Below are positions 45,837-58,337 of a stretch of DNA of 64,000 bases, piece after piece. This DNA is from Histoplasma ohiense (taxonomy: Eukaryota > Ascomycota > Eurotiomycetes > Onygenales > Ajellomycetaceae): assembly GCA_017607445.1 (NCBI GenBank), contig JAEVHH010000001.1:4650001-4714000 (forward strand). The letters are read 5' to 3'. Positions within the stretch are counted from its first letter, which is position 1. The number at the start of each line of letters is the position of its first letter. The notes under the pieces are model-generated. The model had not been told where the DNA came from, searched no databases, and saw only the letters and a program-made list of their open reading frames with translations. The position numbers were made by a program, and so were the translations under genes.

Positions 45837-47342
45837 GACAGCGGGAGGGTACGGTCGCGTCCCCGCAGCGATAAAAGTCATAGCATTCTCACGGGACGTA
45901 TTGACAACGAGACGCTGGGATGAATTGCGCAAATCGGAACGGCCGTTGAACATGATAGCGAATTCCGTTTCGGTATATATAATATTTGTCACGCTTACGT
46001 TGGTCCGGGTATCCTCGCCCTCCAGGATTTTCGACTCCCATGACCCAGCCAGCCGCAGGAGAATGGTGTGGTGTCGTTGGTGAGCGTCCCATTCACGGAC
46101 GTCCCTGGTCGAATGGTACCCACCCCCGTAGGAGAGAAACTTAAAATCACCCTCCTGAGCCGGCGGAGCTGGTACAATTGAGGTCCTCGGTGAAGACGAG
46201 CTCTCCCAAATTCCCAAATACACCGCCGCCTTTCCGAGGTACTCCTTGGATTCCTTGATGCCGTTGTAGGTGCCGTTGAAAAATAGCTGCCCAGACGGAG
46301 TGCAGCAGATGCTTCATTTCCCGCCGGGGAGGGGTGGCAACTAGGCTCAATCCCAGTGTAGTTTCGTCGGGGGGGCCCTCAGTTGAATTGTCGTAGTGGA
46401 CAAGCCCGTTGAGTAGAAACGCCCGGTCCCTGCCTGCTTGCCCCCAAGCACGGGCGATAAACATGCCACGCATCGGCTTTGTCGGTTGTCATTTGTCTCC
46501 CAGGTGATCATGCCCAGACCAAATTTGTTGTCCTCGCCGTCGCTGCCCTGGGTAGACGGCCCGAGCCAAAAAAAAAAAAAAAAAAAAAAAACAGTAGGCA
46601 TGCGATACACTCCGCTGCAGACCGTGTCTAGTCCATTTGACCCGTTGGTTTCCCGGGTAGGACGCCGAGTGATATCGAAGACGGTTTCCCCAGTCCACAG
46701 CGTGCCGTCATCCTCCCCGGCTCTTTTCGGATTTCTGGGTAAAACGACCTCGCTGTCACGGGTCTGGCAGCCATATCCGCTTGAGCATTTCACCTCCGAT
46801 CGATCTATCGCTATGGCCCGGGAGATCAGGATGCGAGGGGCGGCCACTGTAGATGTAGGCCTCTGCTGCCAACCACTGAAGACCGAAGATGCAAGCCACA
46901 AGGCGCATAACGGACGACCAGACGAACATTTCCACACCGCTCGCTCGTGCGGAAATGGAATGGTGGGAGATCCGGCAGGGCAAAATTTCGAAGCGAGGAA
47001 TCGAGATTGGAACCTGTTCAACGAGGCGCCTGGGAAAAAAAATAAGGGAACATGCGTGGAGCTGAAGTTTTCGCCCTTCAGTCCTTCGATCGACTCGCCA
47101 GCAAGCCCATCTCTGGGATCGACCAGCCAGCCTAGCCAGGCATTTTTGAAGGCGCAGTTCGTATTTCCCCTTTGACTAAGACAGCCAGACAGCCTTCCAC
47201 GAAGAACTAGAAAAAAATGACCCAACCATCGGCAGGCAGCAAATGGGAAATATCTCTCTCTCAGAAAAAGAATGGGATGAGATCCGATCCATCCAGGTCT
47301 GCTGCTCCGATTATCGACAGGGCAGGGTACTACTAGTGCCAA
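45837..47342 (-). pseudogene. Degraded or mis-framed coding relict, unidentified
   Basis: Several minus-strand segments look like real protein but lie in different frames. These are GEDDGTLWTGETVFDITRRP near 46660-46740, a stretch with GLVHYDNSTEGPPDE near 46350-46450, and GQLFFNGTYNGIKESKEYL followed by GIWESSSS at 46180-46300. The last continues to EGEDTRTNVSVTNIIYTETEF near 45985 before the microsatellite. They could be pieces of one secreted or enzymatic protein broken by frameshifts, or exons of a gene whose introns I cannot place. A run of 24 A at 46568-46591 interrupts it. I do not recognise the family. Confidence 0.3.
46568..46591. repeat. Poly(A) tract, 24 bases
   Basis: Uninterrupted A run, T on the strand of the surrounding relict. 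It sits between two protein-like segments in different frames. Confidence 0.95.
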
Positions 47343-47758
47343 TTACATAGTTGCATAGACATAAATGTAAAACTCAACAAGGTCGAATAACAACCGCGGA
47401 AATAAATAAATAAAAAATAAAAATAAAAAATAAAAATAAAAATAGAAAAAAAAAAAAAAAACAAGAAACGAAAAATATACAACAGAGACGCTCGAGGTTT
47501 CGCCAACCGAACAATCAATGCTAGTATCAAACTTGTATATTAGTATCAATTCCGCGGACAGGACTCGGGCTATGTCCCGACCCTCCTATCTATCGATCAT
47601 AGGCTATCGACACCTTACACCTTACTTGATGGCATGGCATCTCCCCTAGCAAAAACTCGCTGTGATCTGTTCAAGTTATTTTCCGTTCAAAGTTGTCATA
47701 CGGAGATAGGATGAAAGAACACAATACCGGGTTCCCGCTTTGCTCCCATCAAGCAATT
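47343..47758. other. Spacer upstream of tRNA gene
   Basis: A-rich low complexity (AAATAAATAAAA repeats) at 47398-47462, then ordinary sequence. No gene seen. Confidence 0.5.
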
Positions 47759-47879
47759 GCCTCTGTGGTGTAGTTGGTTATCACGTGAGTCTCATATTCA
47801 TGTCCTATTCACAATATGATAGGTAGCACAAAACTACTTAGCGATCTCAAGGTCGCCAGTTCGATCCTGGCCGGGGGCA
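47759..47879 (+). tRNA. tRNA with intron, anticodon probably CAU (Met, elongator)
   Basis: The 5' half GCCTCTG pairs with CGGGGGC at the 3' end (with G-U pairs), discriminator A. A box TGGTGTAGTTGG and B box GTTCGATCC are canonical; the T stem GCCAG/CTGGC is perfect. The anticodon stem TGAGT faces TCTCA with a T-T mismatch next to the loop. Loop CTCATA gives anticodon CAT. The intron is 47797-47843 (47 bases) at the usual position 37/38. A T-rich run just after the gene (TTTCTTTTTT) serves as the Pol III terminator. The anticodon identity is less certain than the tRNA call. Confidence 0.78.
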
Positions 47880-48123
47880 TTTCTTTTTTCCACTTTTCTT
47901 TTTTGTCTCTTTGTATTCAATTTCATCTTTCTTTAACTAATTAATACCCTATCAGTTTCAATTTAAACGTATTTCACAAATTTCGTATCAAAATGACATG
48001 AAATGTACTGTGTACATGTACCTTCCCATACTAAATTAGTGTAATGGTACAAAGTGATCACAGTAAGTCTCATCAATATCTCCACCAAAAAAGAAAGCAA
48101 TCTATATTTTGAGTGTCAGGGGT

Positions 48124-48162
<39 letters not shown>

Positions 48163-48891
48163 GGACAAAATTTAGCCCCCTCTTTTCTCTTCTATCTGCA
48201 CAAGCGAGGGCTCATTAAGGGGCTTCGAGGGAAAAAGAGAGAGAATAGAAGGTGAAAAATACGAGTAAAGGGCGGTTAGAGACATGACTTTTTCCTTTAT
48301 GAGTATTGAAAATGAAATAAAGGGAAATATAAGGAATATACAAAACTAAGCCATAAGCATTGGCAATCCCCCACTAACTTTTCTGTCACAAAAAGGCACC
48401 ATGATTGTGGAGGGCTTTGCCAATGATAATGGCCCGGCACTTATATATACATATATAACATGAAAATTTTTATTATACAAAGGAAAATAATAATTTTTTG
48501 GATGAGAAAACAAACCCTTCTTCATCCGTGGACTTGTTAAAACAAACAAGACAAAAGGAATGATGGTGAGGACAACGGAGACAATGAAAAATGAAAATGA
48601 GATCCTGAAAGGTGAAGTTGGAAAAATATGAGACGTAAGGGGGCAGCGGAAAGATGGCAAATTTCGGTTCTGATGCAGTAACCCACAATATGACAATTTC
48701 TAGTAAAACATCCTAACATGTAGAGATTTCGACCAAAACAAATAATACGAAATTGCTCTAAGATCCGATGTGATATATATGAAAACGACAAGAAACGAAA
48801 TCCCTGCTTAAATTATAGGCGTTCAAATAAGACAGTATAGTTATAAACCAAAGGCAACTAGGAGGATGATGAATAAAACTAGCAGTGAACG
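47880..48891. other. Intergenic, low-complexity rich
   Basis: Pol III terminator at the left end, then AT-rich spacer with a poly(A)-poly(G) tract at 48125-48164. The right part is the probable 3' UTR of the minus-strand Pro/Gln-rich protein gene. Confidence 0.5.
48125..48164. repeat. Poly(A) followed by poly(G)
   Basis: About 30 A followed directly by about 10 G, both uninterrupted. Confidence 0.95.
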
Positions 48892-50856
48892 CTATGTTCC
48901 CGTGGATTGTTGTGGGCGGTCCTCTCGAGCGTGAATAGGTGATCGAGCCGCAGGGGATTGATAGTTGTTAGTGTCGGTTCCGGGTCCTGAATTAGATGGT
49001 CCGGCGCTCTCATGAGAATGTCCATAATTTGGACCATATACGTTGAAGCTGGAGGACCTGCTGTTGTAGGAAGCTGAGAGTTCATGTCCTCCGCCTCCGC
49101 CTCCTCCCTCCTCACGCCCGCCTCGAGAGTCATCCCGTGAGCCGGCGTCAGGGTAATTACCATGGCTTCTGCCATTGTGGTCCCCAGCAAATTGTGCGTT
49201 GTTGTTGCTGCTCTGTCCGCATTTTCTTTCCCGATCCGAATTTGATCGTCCCCTCGATGTCGACTGGATATCCCCCTGGTCCGTGGGGCTGCTCAGCGAA
49301 GTCATATGTATTTGTCCGCCAGGCCTTCCTGATTCTGGTAGATCTCCATGCCTCGGTTCTTGGTCCTGCTGTTGTCTGTGATGTCGTAATTGGCCCCCGC
49401 TCCGTCCGGCACCTTTTGGAGAAACCCGACCTGGTAAAAATTGTGATGTTACTGTGTCAGAACGTGGTGGGGGTGGAGCTGGTTGGTGGACAAATTGCGC
49501 CTTACGTTTCTTTGGGGAAATTTGATGTTCAGAATGAAGATGAGAACTCGGGTTTCCTGAGTACGGGGAATTATTCGGAGTTTTGGTTGACGGTGTGTTC
49601 GGCTGCGATTGACCAGGTGGAACCCAATGGTGAAAGTAGATGGACGGAGATGACTGAGGCTGCCGTTGCGATTGAGAAGGGGTTCCCGCATCGCATTTGG
49701 CTAATGAGGATGCCTGCTGCAGGGGCACCGACGTCGATGAAGAAGTTGTGGTATAGGAGATGTTGGATGGCTGTTGGATATGAAGCACTGATGTATTAAT
49801 GTGCGATAATAGGCCAGCATCGGGAGCTGTTTGGCTTGTGGGCTGATTCCGCAGGCGCAACGATGATGAACGCCCATACGAGGCAGTGGATGATGGTGAT
49901 AGGGGTTCAGGTTGGCCCACTTTAATATTGGGCGGAAGTTGTGAAGCATACGGATTCGGGGGAATCATGCGGCTCTGGCAAGGGTTTTCAGGAGCCACAC
50001 TTTGAGCAGCTGCTGGCATCTGAGATGGGGGTGGCATAGATTGAGATTGCGTGTATTGAGGACGACGATGGTGAGCGACTGATGAGGACGTAGGTTGAGA
50101 CGGGAGAGGAGCAGGTTTCTGTTCCTGTTTCTGCTGGTGCTGCTGGTTTACGGGTTGCTGCTGGGGTGGTAGATACTGCTGAGGTTGAGGTTGAGGTTGA
50201 GGTTGAGATTGCGGCAGTGTATGGGATGCCTGCTGAGGAAGAATATGCGGTTGAGAGGAGCATCCGTGCAATTGGGACATATGCTGCTGAATCCATTGGA
50301 GATTACATCCACCACCCATACTGGCAAATATCAGAGGCACCATGCAGGGAGGAACACCAGCCTTGAGGGACTCTCGAAGCATTGACTGCTCAACTCTTCT
50401 CTGGTCCAGCCGGTAACTTTCTTGGCGCGTGCGTTCCTCCTCTTGTTCCCGCCGATACTCCTCCGCTTTTGTTTGCAGCCATTGGCGCATTGATTCATTT
50501 TGCCATTGAGGGGGTGGTGACGGTAAATTTGGCATGGAGGTATTCATAGGGGCCGCCATCGCGGGGACATCTCGTTCCCGAGGGGCAGGAGTGGCGGGCA
50601 TCGATGGGAGGGATCGGTTAGCTGAGTCCATAGCCGCGTCTGACCGTGGGGAGTACGCAGAGAGCGTGGGAGGAGAAACTGGAGCGATAGGAGAATTCGG
50701 AGACGAAACACGAGGGGCGTAAAGCGCGGTAAGAGTCAACGCGTGGCGTTGATGGCGATGGTCGAGACGGCCGTGAGGGAGAGGCGACGACGGAAGAGCA
50801 GCGTACTCATGAGGTAAGATTCCGTTGTGCGGGGGAGGTTTCACGGTGAGCAACAT
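48892..50856 (-). CDS. Conserved Pro/Gln/Ser-rich protein, function unknown
   Basis: Single exon of 654 residues from ATG 50856. I do not recognise a named family. A conserved core at about residues 115-190 has WQNESMRQWLQTKAEEYRR, a charged coiled-coil-like helix (EEERTRQESYRLDQRRVEQ), then SMLRESLKAGVPPCMVPLIF, likely a short helical module. The rest is disordered: Pro-rich N terminus, long Gln-rich stretch, Ser/Thr patches, a Lys/Arg patch (SPKKRKAQF) that could be a nuclear signal, and a Gly-rich tail. Composition suggests a nuclear or RNA-associated regulator, but that is inference. No signal peptide or membrane segment. Confidence 0.75.
   Translation of the reverse strand: MLLTVKPPPHNGILPHEYAALPSSPLPHGRLDHRHQRHALTLTALYAPRVSSPNSPIAPVSPPTLSAYSPRSDAAMDSANRSLPSMPATPAPRERDVPAMAAPMNTSMPNLPSPPPQWQNESMRQWLQTKAEEYRREQEEERTRQESYRLDQRRVEQSMLRESLKAGVPPCMVPLIFASMGGGCNLQWIQQHMSQLHGCSSQPHILPQQASHTLPQSQPQPQPQPQQYLPPQQQPVNQQHQQKQEQKPAPLPSQPTSSSVAHHRRPQYTQSQSMPPPSQMPAAAQSVAPENPCQSRMIPPNPYASQLPPNIKVGQPEPLSPSSTASYGRSSSLRLRNQPTSQTAPDAGLLSHINTSVLHIQQPSNISYTTTSSSTSVPLQQASSLAKCDAGTPSQSQRQPQSSPSIYFHHWVPPGQSQPNTPSTKTPNNSPYSGNPSSHLHSEHQISPKKRKAQFVHQPAPPPPRSDTVTSQFLPGRVSPKGAGRSGGQLRHHRQQQDQEPRHGDLPESGRPGGQIHMTSLSSPTDQGDIQSTSRGRSNSDRERKCGQSSNNNAQFAGDHNGRSHGNYPDAGSRDDSRGGREEGGGGGGGHELSASYNSRSSSFNVYGPNYGHSHESAGPSNSGPGTDTNNYQSPAARSPIHAREDRPQQSTGT
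50183..50210. repeat. GGTTGA hexanucleotide repeat inside the coding sequence
   Basis: Four to five GAGGTT units; on the coding strand they encode alternating Gln-Pro. A likely length-variable site. Confidence 0.85.
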
Positions 50857-52790
50857 GGATGGATTCTAAGCTGCGATCCTGAAAAACATAGATAGAATGA
50901 TATTATATATATGGATATATGTGTATAGGGACGGTGTTGGCAGCTCGTCTAATGTTCCCTTGCGAATAGAGTTGCGAACAGGGCATCCGAAGCTCTCATG
51001 CTCTGAAACCTGTCAAACACAGGGAGTGCAAGTGGTTTTTGGCAGCACTAGAAGAGGATTAACGCTACAAAGACTGACTAGCGTATGAAAGCCTGATTTC
51101 GCACCATAGTGGCATGCGCTTATTATTTCTGCGCCGTGGAGCGGAGTATTTATTGTGTTAGTGGTCGCAGTACATAAGTTTGATTCCGGGAAACTGTTAC
51201 AGATTTGTAGTATGGGGGCGGGATAACGGGACAAGGGGATAACTACCAAAAGCGCAATGGGCATAGAAGACGGCAAAAGGGAATGACTACCTCGGTAAAA
51301 AGTAAGAGGTGGAGAGAAAGGGGAAATCTGTGAAGTCGGCCAATTAACCCAAAGAGGCAAGAGGATGGAGAGGAACTCGATGCTGAATCCTGTGGAGCAC
51401 GACAACAAGGCAAATTCGCGGAGGGGGGGTGTTTAAAAAAAAAAAGAATAAGAAGAGGGGAGGCAGACGATGGTTTCAACTCACCAAAGCGGTTTATCCT
51501 TTCAATGCCTTTTGTTTCATTCTTGGCTCTATTGGGCGTGTCCTGATGCGAATGCTGGTGCTGGTGCTGGTGCTGATGTTGGTGCTGATGCAGATAACGC
51601 TGATGCTCTTGCGAAGGGTCGACCTGGTGAGGCTGAGACTGAGAGGACCATACAGCTGGAGCTCCTCAGGGGCCCGAAAACAGTTGGAGTCCGTGGTTTC
51701 TTTACCGGACTCGCAGCAACCCGCACGCGTCATGCCGCAGCTAGTCGATTGCCAGGAGGGAGAGAACTGGAACTGGATGAAGCTATCCACGCCGACTCCT
51801 CTGGAGGCTGATGGCTGAACACTTCCAAGGTTGTTGATTTGGAGCCAACGGGGGGGATTTTGGCCTGTCCTGAAAAGGGCAAGAGTGTAATCTTCGTACG
51901 GGACGTGACGCCCATTAATTACAGCGCTAAGTGGGGCCCGAACCCCCCGCCGGCTAGGCCACAGCCGTGGGTCGGGCCCGGCGCCAGCCCCAGCGCTGGG
52001 CGGTTGGACAGTGGGCGCTGTGGGCGCCGTGGGCAAGCAGCAGCCGCGGCGGGTCCACGGCCCACATGCCGTGTGGACAGGTCCCCCGTCGTGGAGGAGA
52101 TAGATAGCTACGGTTGCATGGTGGCTTGCCTGCCTAGGGGCCACGGGGGGAAAGCCGACAAGCGGCACCTAGCGCTTGGATGGCGCTGGGATGGCCGACC
52201 CCTGGCTGTTGCATGCGCGTCAGGAAATTTATGCGCTAGATTCCATTGGGAATTTCAGCTACTCATGCGCCGCGTTAGCTTCCAAGCAAAACCACCCCGT
52301 TGTAGTTCTGGAGTCTGAGGACTATTTCCCCTTCATGTTCCAAACTTCAAATATGTACCCAGAAGCCTCCCGAAGGGCATGGAGACGTGCTAAGCTGGAG
52401 AGATTTCTATATACATATTCAAAAACTTAGAAACAGGATCCAGATGGCGCAGTCTGATCCGTGTGCCATCCCGAGGCCTGGTTCTGCATTGCCATACCAA
52501 ACCAAGGAAGATGATGATTGTCCAGGATACCCTGAGAAAGGTCAACTGGCAAGATTCCTCTCAGCAAGTGAAGTTCTGACAGTCACGGAGATATCCTTAC
52601 TGAAAAAGATGGCCTTCATGAAAAGCAACAGCCTATTTATTGCGGATGAAGAGCTAGCTACTGGCGCCTCAATATGTTAATTCCTAAGCGAACGATCTCA
52701 GTTATGATTGACATCAACTTGAGTCATAGCCAAACACAACTACTAATGATACCTTTCCTCTTGCAAGGAAACTGATAAAATCCAAAATGA
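50857..52790. other. Upstream flank, low-complexity and GC-rich stretch, unassigned open frames
   Basis: 50857-51500 is the probable promoter of the minus-strand gene. 51540-51600 has GGTGCT/GATGCT imperfect repeats. 51930-52080 is strongly GC- and CpG-rich. Plus-strand open frames at 52176-52430 (IYALDSIGNFSYSCAALASKQ) and 52438-52680 look protein-like and abut, but I recognise neither and see no clear start. From about 52700 composition turns AT-rich. Confidence 0.4.
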
Positions 52791-52795
52791 AATAC
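52791..52795. repeat. Target-site duplication AATAC, left copy
   Basis: AATAC immediately before the left LTR matches AATAC at 58872-58876 immediately after the right LTR. Five bases is the usual length for Ty3-type integration. Confidence 0.85.
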
Positions 52796-53329
52796 TGTGA
52801 CAGGTTAGCACCCGTTAGTAATTAACTTACACAACCAACTCCCCTCCTGCACCCGCTCGTTCCTGGCCATTGTGACCTCATGTAACCCTCGATGTTCTTC
52901 CACTCTGTGCTCTGTGCTCACATAGTTTCTAACAATTCTTCCACATAGCTCTTAACATTCTTCCACTCTGTGCTCCACACTCATATAGTCTCTAACAATT
53001 CTTCCATGTAGCTCCTTACATTCTCCCACTCTGTGTTCCACACTCACATAGTCTCTAACAATTCTTCTGTGTAGTTCTCAATGATTCCCCCACCTCACAT
53101 TTCACACTTGTGTAGCTTCTAACAATTCTTACACATATCTCTTAATGTTCTTCTGCTCCACACTCCACTGTGGAGTGGCTTCTGATATTCTTTCACTCTG
53201 AACTTTCTTCTATAAGAATCTTCTTTGTACAATCTTTTCTTCTGATTTCTTTTCTCTTTCTTTTCTTAATCAATTCATAATCTGTAATTAGGATAGTATC
53301 AAATTGTTAATTGAAGTACATTCATTACA
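52796..53329 (+). repeat. Left (5') LTR
   Basis: Starts TGTGACAG and ends CATTACA; 534 bases, aligned with the right LTR over its whole length. The first about 95 bases retain CpG and CC pairs that are mutated in the other copy. Confidence 0.93.
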
Positions 53330-56300
53330 TTACAAATTGATTCTTCTGTGTTTAAGATCTGAGTGTCTCATTATTAATTCTTACATCTGAGTGTGTTGTT
53401 ATCAGTTCTTACACTCAAGTGTGTTGTTTACAGATCTGAGTGTCTAGTCATTACAAGAGATTTCTCATGAATCTGAGTGCTCTTATTATTAGTTATATAG
53501 ACTGTCATGTCTAAGTGTCTGAAACACAATCAATCATATTCTACAAGGTCTGAATGTCTACAAATCATAACACTGTGAATAGTGTTCATAAAGAAGTTTG
53601 ACTAAGCTTAACACTGCAACACTGTGAATAGTGTCTGTGAGAGAATCAAATATCTACAAGTATTTCTTTTCTTTTATTATTATTACATATTCTTAGATAT
53701 TGAAATGAACTATAAACAATTCTATGAATATTCACTGCATCTGAACACAGTGGATGACAACTTAGATCTACAAAGCATTCTTCAGCAATAGATGCTACAG
53801 ATAGCTGAATTGCAATGATGATTTGCTGAAATGAGCACTTTCACATTCATCATTCCTTCTACATCTGCACCTCACAAAAAGTCTTCAAGAGAGAAGCTTT
53901 CAATTCTCAACAAATACAAAAGAGATCTAGCACTCTATCTTGTGTGAAAGTCAAAAACAAACACCAAATTGAACATCAACAGACAAGCAATAGACTTGCT
54001 ATCCAACCAAATATGATATATTCATAGCAGATTGAATGGCAATGCATTAGCAAAATTCCAACTCTGAATGAGTTATTGTCAGAATCATCAGTGTATATCA
54101 GAGCTAGTCTTCTGACAACTCAACTCCCTCTTTCTCAATTCTATACTTCAAGTCAAGATACTAGACTGGCTTAATCAGACTTGTCAGATGAATATCATAT
54201 TGACAACTTATCTTTCTGAATTCAATCACAAGCTTCTAGAAGCAGATGAGCAAGACTGAAATGACACTGTCAAGATCAACATACTGTTCAAGAATTTGAA
54301 CTTTCAATTGTATAACTGAAGTGTAGAGTATCTGAAGCTCTCAATATACAGCAAATTCTGCACTGATCTTTGTCTGTTGAACAATGATCTGTCTCAATTC
54401 TGCATGCTTCAAAATTGCAGAGGATTCTGCTGAACAAATATATACATCTCAAACCACTCTACAGTATTCTCTGCCTTCAAATCAGAATCAATGAACTGAG
54501 TCTCACACATAAACACAAGTTGCTCAAGGATCTCCAACATCTCAGAGAAGAATGTCATCAATCAAATCATCAGAGAAGTCTGCATACACTGCAATAAGTC
54601 AGAGCACTTTGTGAATCAATGTCTGAATGCAATCACTTCAAGTAAACCCCTCACACATGTAAATGCTGTGTCATCTGTGGATAGACAAGAACAGGAAAAA
54701 GACAAGCTCTCACTCTAAAATATGAATAAGAGCTCAAGAAGCAGAAAGCTAGCTGAAGATTCAAGCAGAAGATGCAAATGAATGCAATTATAATCTCTGT
54801 CATTGTAAATAGTCTAGTCAATGTATGAGCAATGATAGACAGTGGTTTTCTTCATTACACTCTTATAGACATTCAGCTGATTGAGAAGCATAAGCTTCAG
54901 TATATTCTCTTTCTCAAGCTGTGTAAACTCAGTGAATTTGATGATCTCAGAGGATCAGCCTTCTACAACATGATAAGATTTAACATTGACATAGAAGAAC
55001 ACAAGAAAAAGAATGTATATACATATGAAATACAAGATCTTGAGTACAATCTAATGCTCAGCCTATCATAGCTCACAGAATTTGAAACCTTGTTGAATGC
55101 ATGCAACTGCTGTCTTATTTTCTCAGAAGATGATCATATTTACAAAAAGAATGTTGATAGAACTGCTGATCTCACTCAGATATCAGTGAAAGTGTACAAA
55201 CTACTAACTCATCAAACACATGAGAAGAAGAATGTCCAAGTGTTCACTGCTAGCATAGCAGATATCAAAAAAGTGTTAGAAAAGTTAGAACTCAAAGACT
55301 CCAAGAAATCATGCAAGAAACTATCTGAATTGTACAAAGATTTTACAGATGTGTTCAACAAGAAAGAAGCTGAAAAGCTTCTCTCTTATTGAGAATTCAG
55401 TATAGATCATATGATTGAGCTCATCAAGAAAGACAGTAAGAATCTGCAACTGCTCTGAGATTCTCTCTACAGTATATCATATGATGAGCTTCTTGTTCTA
55501 TGAAAAACACTCAATGAATTACTGAACAAAAGCTTCATTTGTGTTAGCAACTCATCTACTGCAGCATCTGTACTGTTTGCAAAGAAATCAGAAGAAGGCT
55601 TACAATTCTGTATTGACTATTGAGAACTCAACAAGATTACACAGAAGAACTGATACTCTCTTCCACTCATCAATGAAACACTTGAATGAATAGAAAAAGC
55701 AAAATGATTTATGAAGCTTGACATCTCTGCAGTCTTCTATAAGATAAGAATTAATGAAGATGATGAATGGCTAACTGCTTTTCATATGCATTACAGATTA
55801 TATGAATGGACAGTGACTCCTTTTGAATTAGTGAATGCTCTGAGCATGTTTCAGAAATACATTAACTGAGCTCTATGAGATCTGCTTGATGAGATCATCT
55901 CAGTGTACATGAATGATATTCTGATCTTCATCAATGAATCACTCACTGAGCACTGCAAGCATATATGACAAGTGCTTGACTGTCTATGAAAAGCTGGACT
56001 ACAAATGGACATTGACAAATGCAACTTTGAGATCAAGTCTACAATCTATCTAGAATTCATCATCAAAGCTGAAAAAGATGTACATATGAATTCTAAGAAG
56101 ATGGAAGCAATCCTCAACTGAGAGACATCAGTCTCAATAAAAGAGACTAGAAGCTTTCTAGAATTTGTCAACTTCTACTGAAGATTTATCAAGAACTTCT
56201 CTGATATCATACAACCACTGACAGATCTGACTCAGAAAGATGTCATATTTCAATGAACTGACAAAGTGGATGCAGCATTCAAAAAGCTGAAGCATATATT

Positions 56301-58337
56301 CACAAGCACCTCAATGCTGCAATCATTCAATTCAGATAAGCATACAATTCTTGAAACAGATGTCTCAGATTATGTAGTAGATGAAGCACTGATGCAATAT
56401 AACAATGAAAATGTTCTACAATCTTGTGCTTTCATCTTGAAAAAGATGTCATCTGCTGAATGCAACTACAAAATCTATGACAAGAAGCTTCTAGTGATCA
56501 TATAATGTTTTGAAGAATAGAAATCTGAACTTATGAGTGTTGAGAGATTTGAGATTGTTACTGATCATAAGAATCTAGAGTACTTCACAATCACTTGTAA
56601 ACTCACTGAGAGACATATATATTGATCATTATTTCTTAGCTGTTTTTCATTCACAATTTGTTATTGATCTGAAGTAGAGAACATTCTTGCAGATGCTCTG
56701 TTCTGCTGAGAACAAGATATATCATCTGATGACTTGAATGATAGATGGAAATATCAAGAGCATTGATTAATCAACTCTGCAATTATAGAAAGTTCTACAC
56801 AATCAGATGAACTCTGTGTACACATCAATCAGTCTCAAGCTCAAGAACTCTCACTTGAAGAACAATGAAAGCTAGCAGCAGAAGCAGATGAATTCTGACA
56901 ACAAATCATCAAAGCTGTATGAAGTAAAGCATCTTGATTCTCCACAGATGTATACTAAAGAACAGATATCTCAGCATGTTTGATCAACAATAACAACTGC
57001 TTATGCTTTCAAGATAGATGATGAGTCCTCAATTCAGAATCTCTATAAACACAGATTATGCAAGAAATTCATGACTCACTGATAATCAGACACTCAGAAT
57101 GTGAAATCATATACAACATCATCACTCAAGAATTCTACTGATCAGATATGTTGAAAGACATACATCAGTTTGTATACAACTGTGATCACTGTAGCTCAGT
57201 GATGACATGATGTGAACATTGAAAAGAGATGCTGAAGCCTCTATCTGTCTCTGACTGAATTTGATGTGATATAGCTATTGATTTTGCAGTTTTCTTACTC
57301 AAAAGTAGAGATTCTATGAACATTCTAGTCATTGTTAACTGACTCAGCAAGAGTGTAATACTACAGCTCTGTGACAAGATGAACATCAAAGTAGTTGCAG
57401 ATACCTTCATCAGAAGTCCATTCTATTGTATACACAGTCTGCCTTTATTCATTGTGTCAGATAGAGACAGTCAATTTGTCAGCACACTCTGAGCCCACAT
57501 ATGTCAATTATTAAGAATCAAATAAAAGTTATCAACAGTGTACCACTCAGAGACTGATGAAGCTATCAAGAAAATGATATAAATGATAAAGAACATTCTC
57601 TGTAAGTTCTGCAATTACACACAAAACAACTGAAGCAATCTACTGTCACACACTGAGATTGCAATTAACAGTTGAGATTCTGTTATAATAGATGTAAGCT
57701 CATTCTTTCTTCTATATGAATACAACTTAGAGATTCTGAACTTCTCTGAGACTTCTCAAGAAACTGCATACATCTGCAGCCTCATACAGACAGCAGAGAA
57801 CATTGTGAGCAAGTTGAAGAAAGTCTGTAAATGAGCAGAAGCTTCAATAATCAGTGTTCAGTAAGATTATAAGAATTAAATGAACATCAGAAGAAGTTCT
57901 GCAATCTGATATCATATAGAAGACAAAATCTGACTGAATCTCAAGAATATAAAAATGAACCATCTCTTGTGTATGCTAGATTACCATCACATCAAGTATA
58001 CAGTGAAGAAAGTGCTAGACATACATGATTATTGACTCAACATCTCATCTGACATCCACAATATCTTTCATATGAACCTGCTTCAACCCACAGCTGAGGA
58101 TCCATTCCCCTCACAGAGAATCTTCAATTGACAGTCACTCATCATTGTAGAAGAAGACAATGAACTCAAGTGAGAAATTGAAGCAATTCTTGATAATAGA
58201 ATCAACCATCACTGCCACAAATACCTCATCAAATGAGTAGAATATGATCATTCAATCTGAAAACCTATGTTCATCTTGAAGAACACTGCTGCTCTTGACA
58301 CCTACAAGTCCTCACTCATTTCAATAGAGAGGGATAA

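Noticed and set aside
49137..49799. 220-codon plus-strand frame antisense to the Pro/Gln-rich gene
   Set aside because: Shadow of the Gln/Pro-rich coding strand; no independent evidence.
51494..52168. 224-codon minus-strand frame over the GC-rich stretch
   Set aside because: Long GC-rich sequence lowers stop frequency; the translation is low complexity (Ser/Thr/Arg runs) and lacks conserved features.
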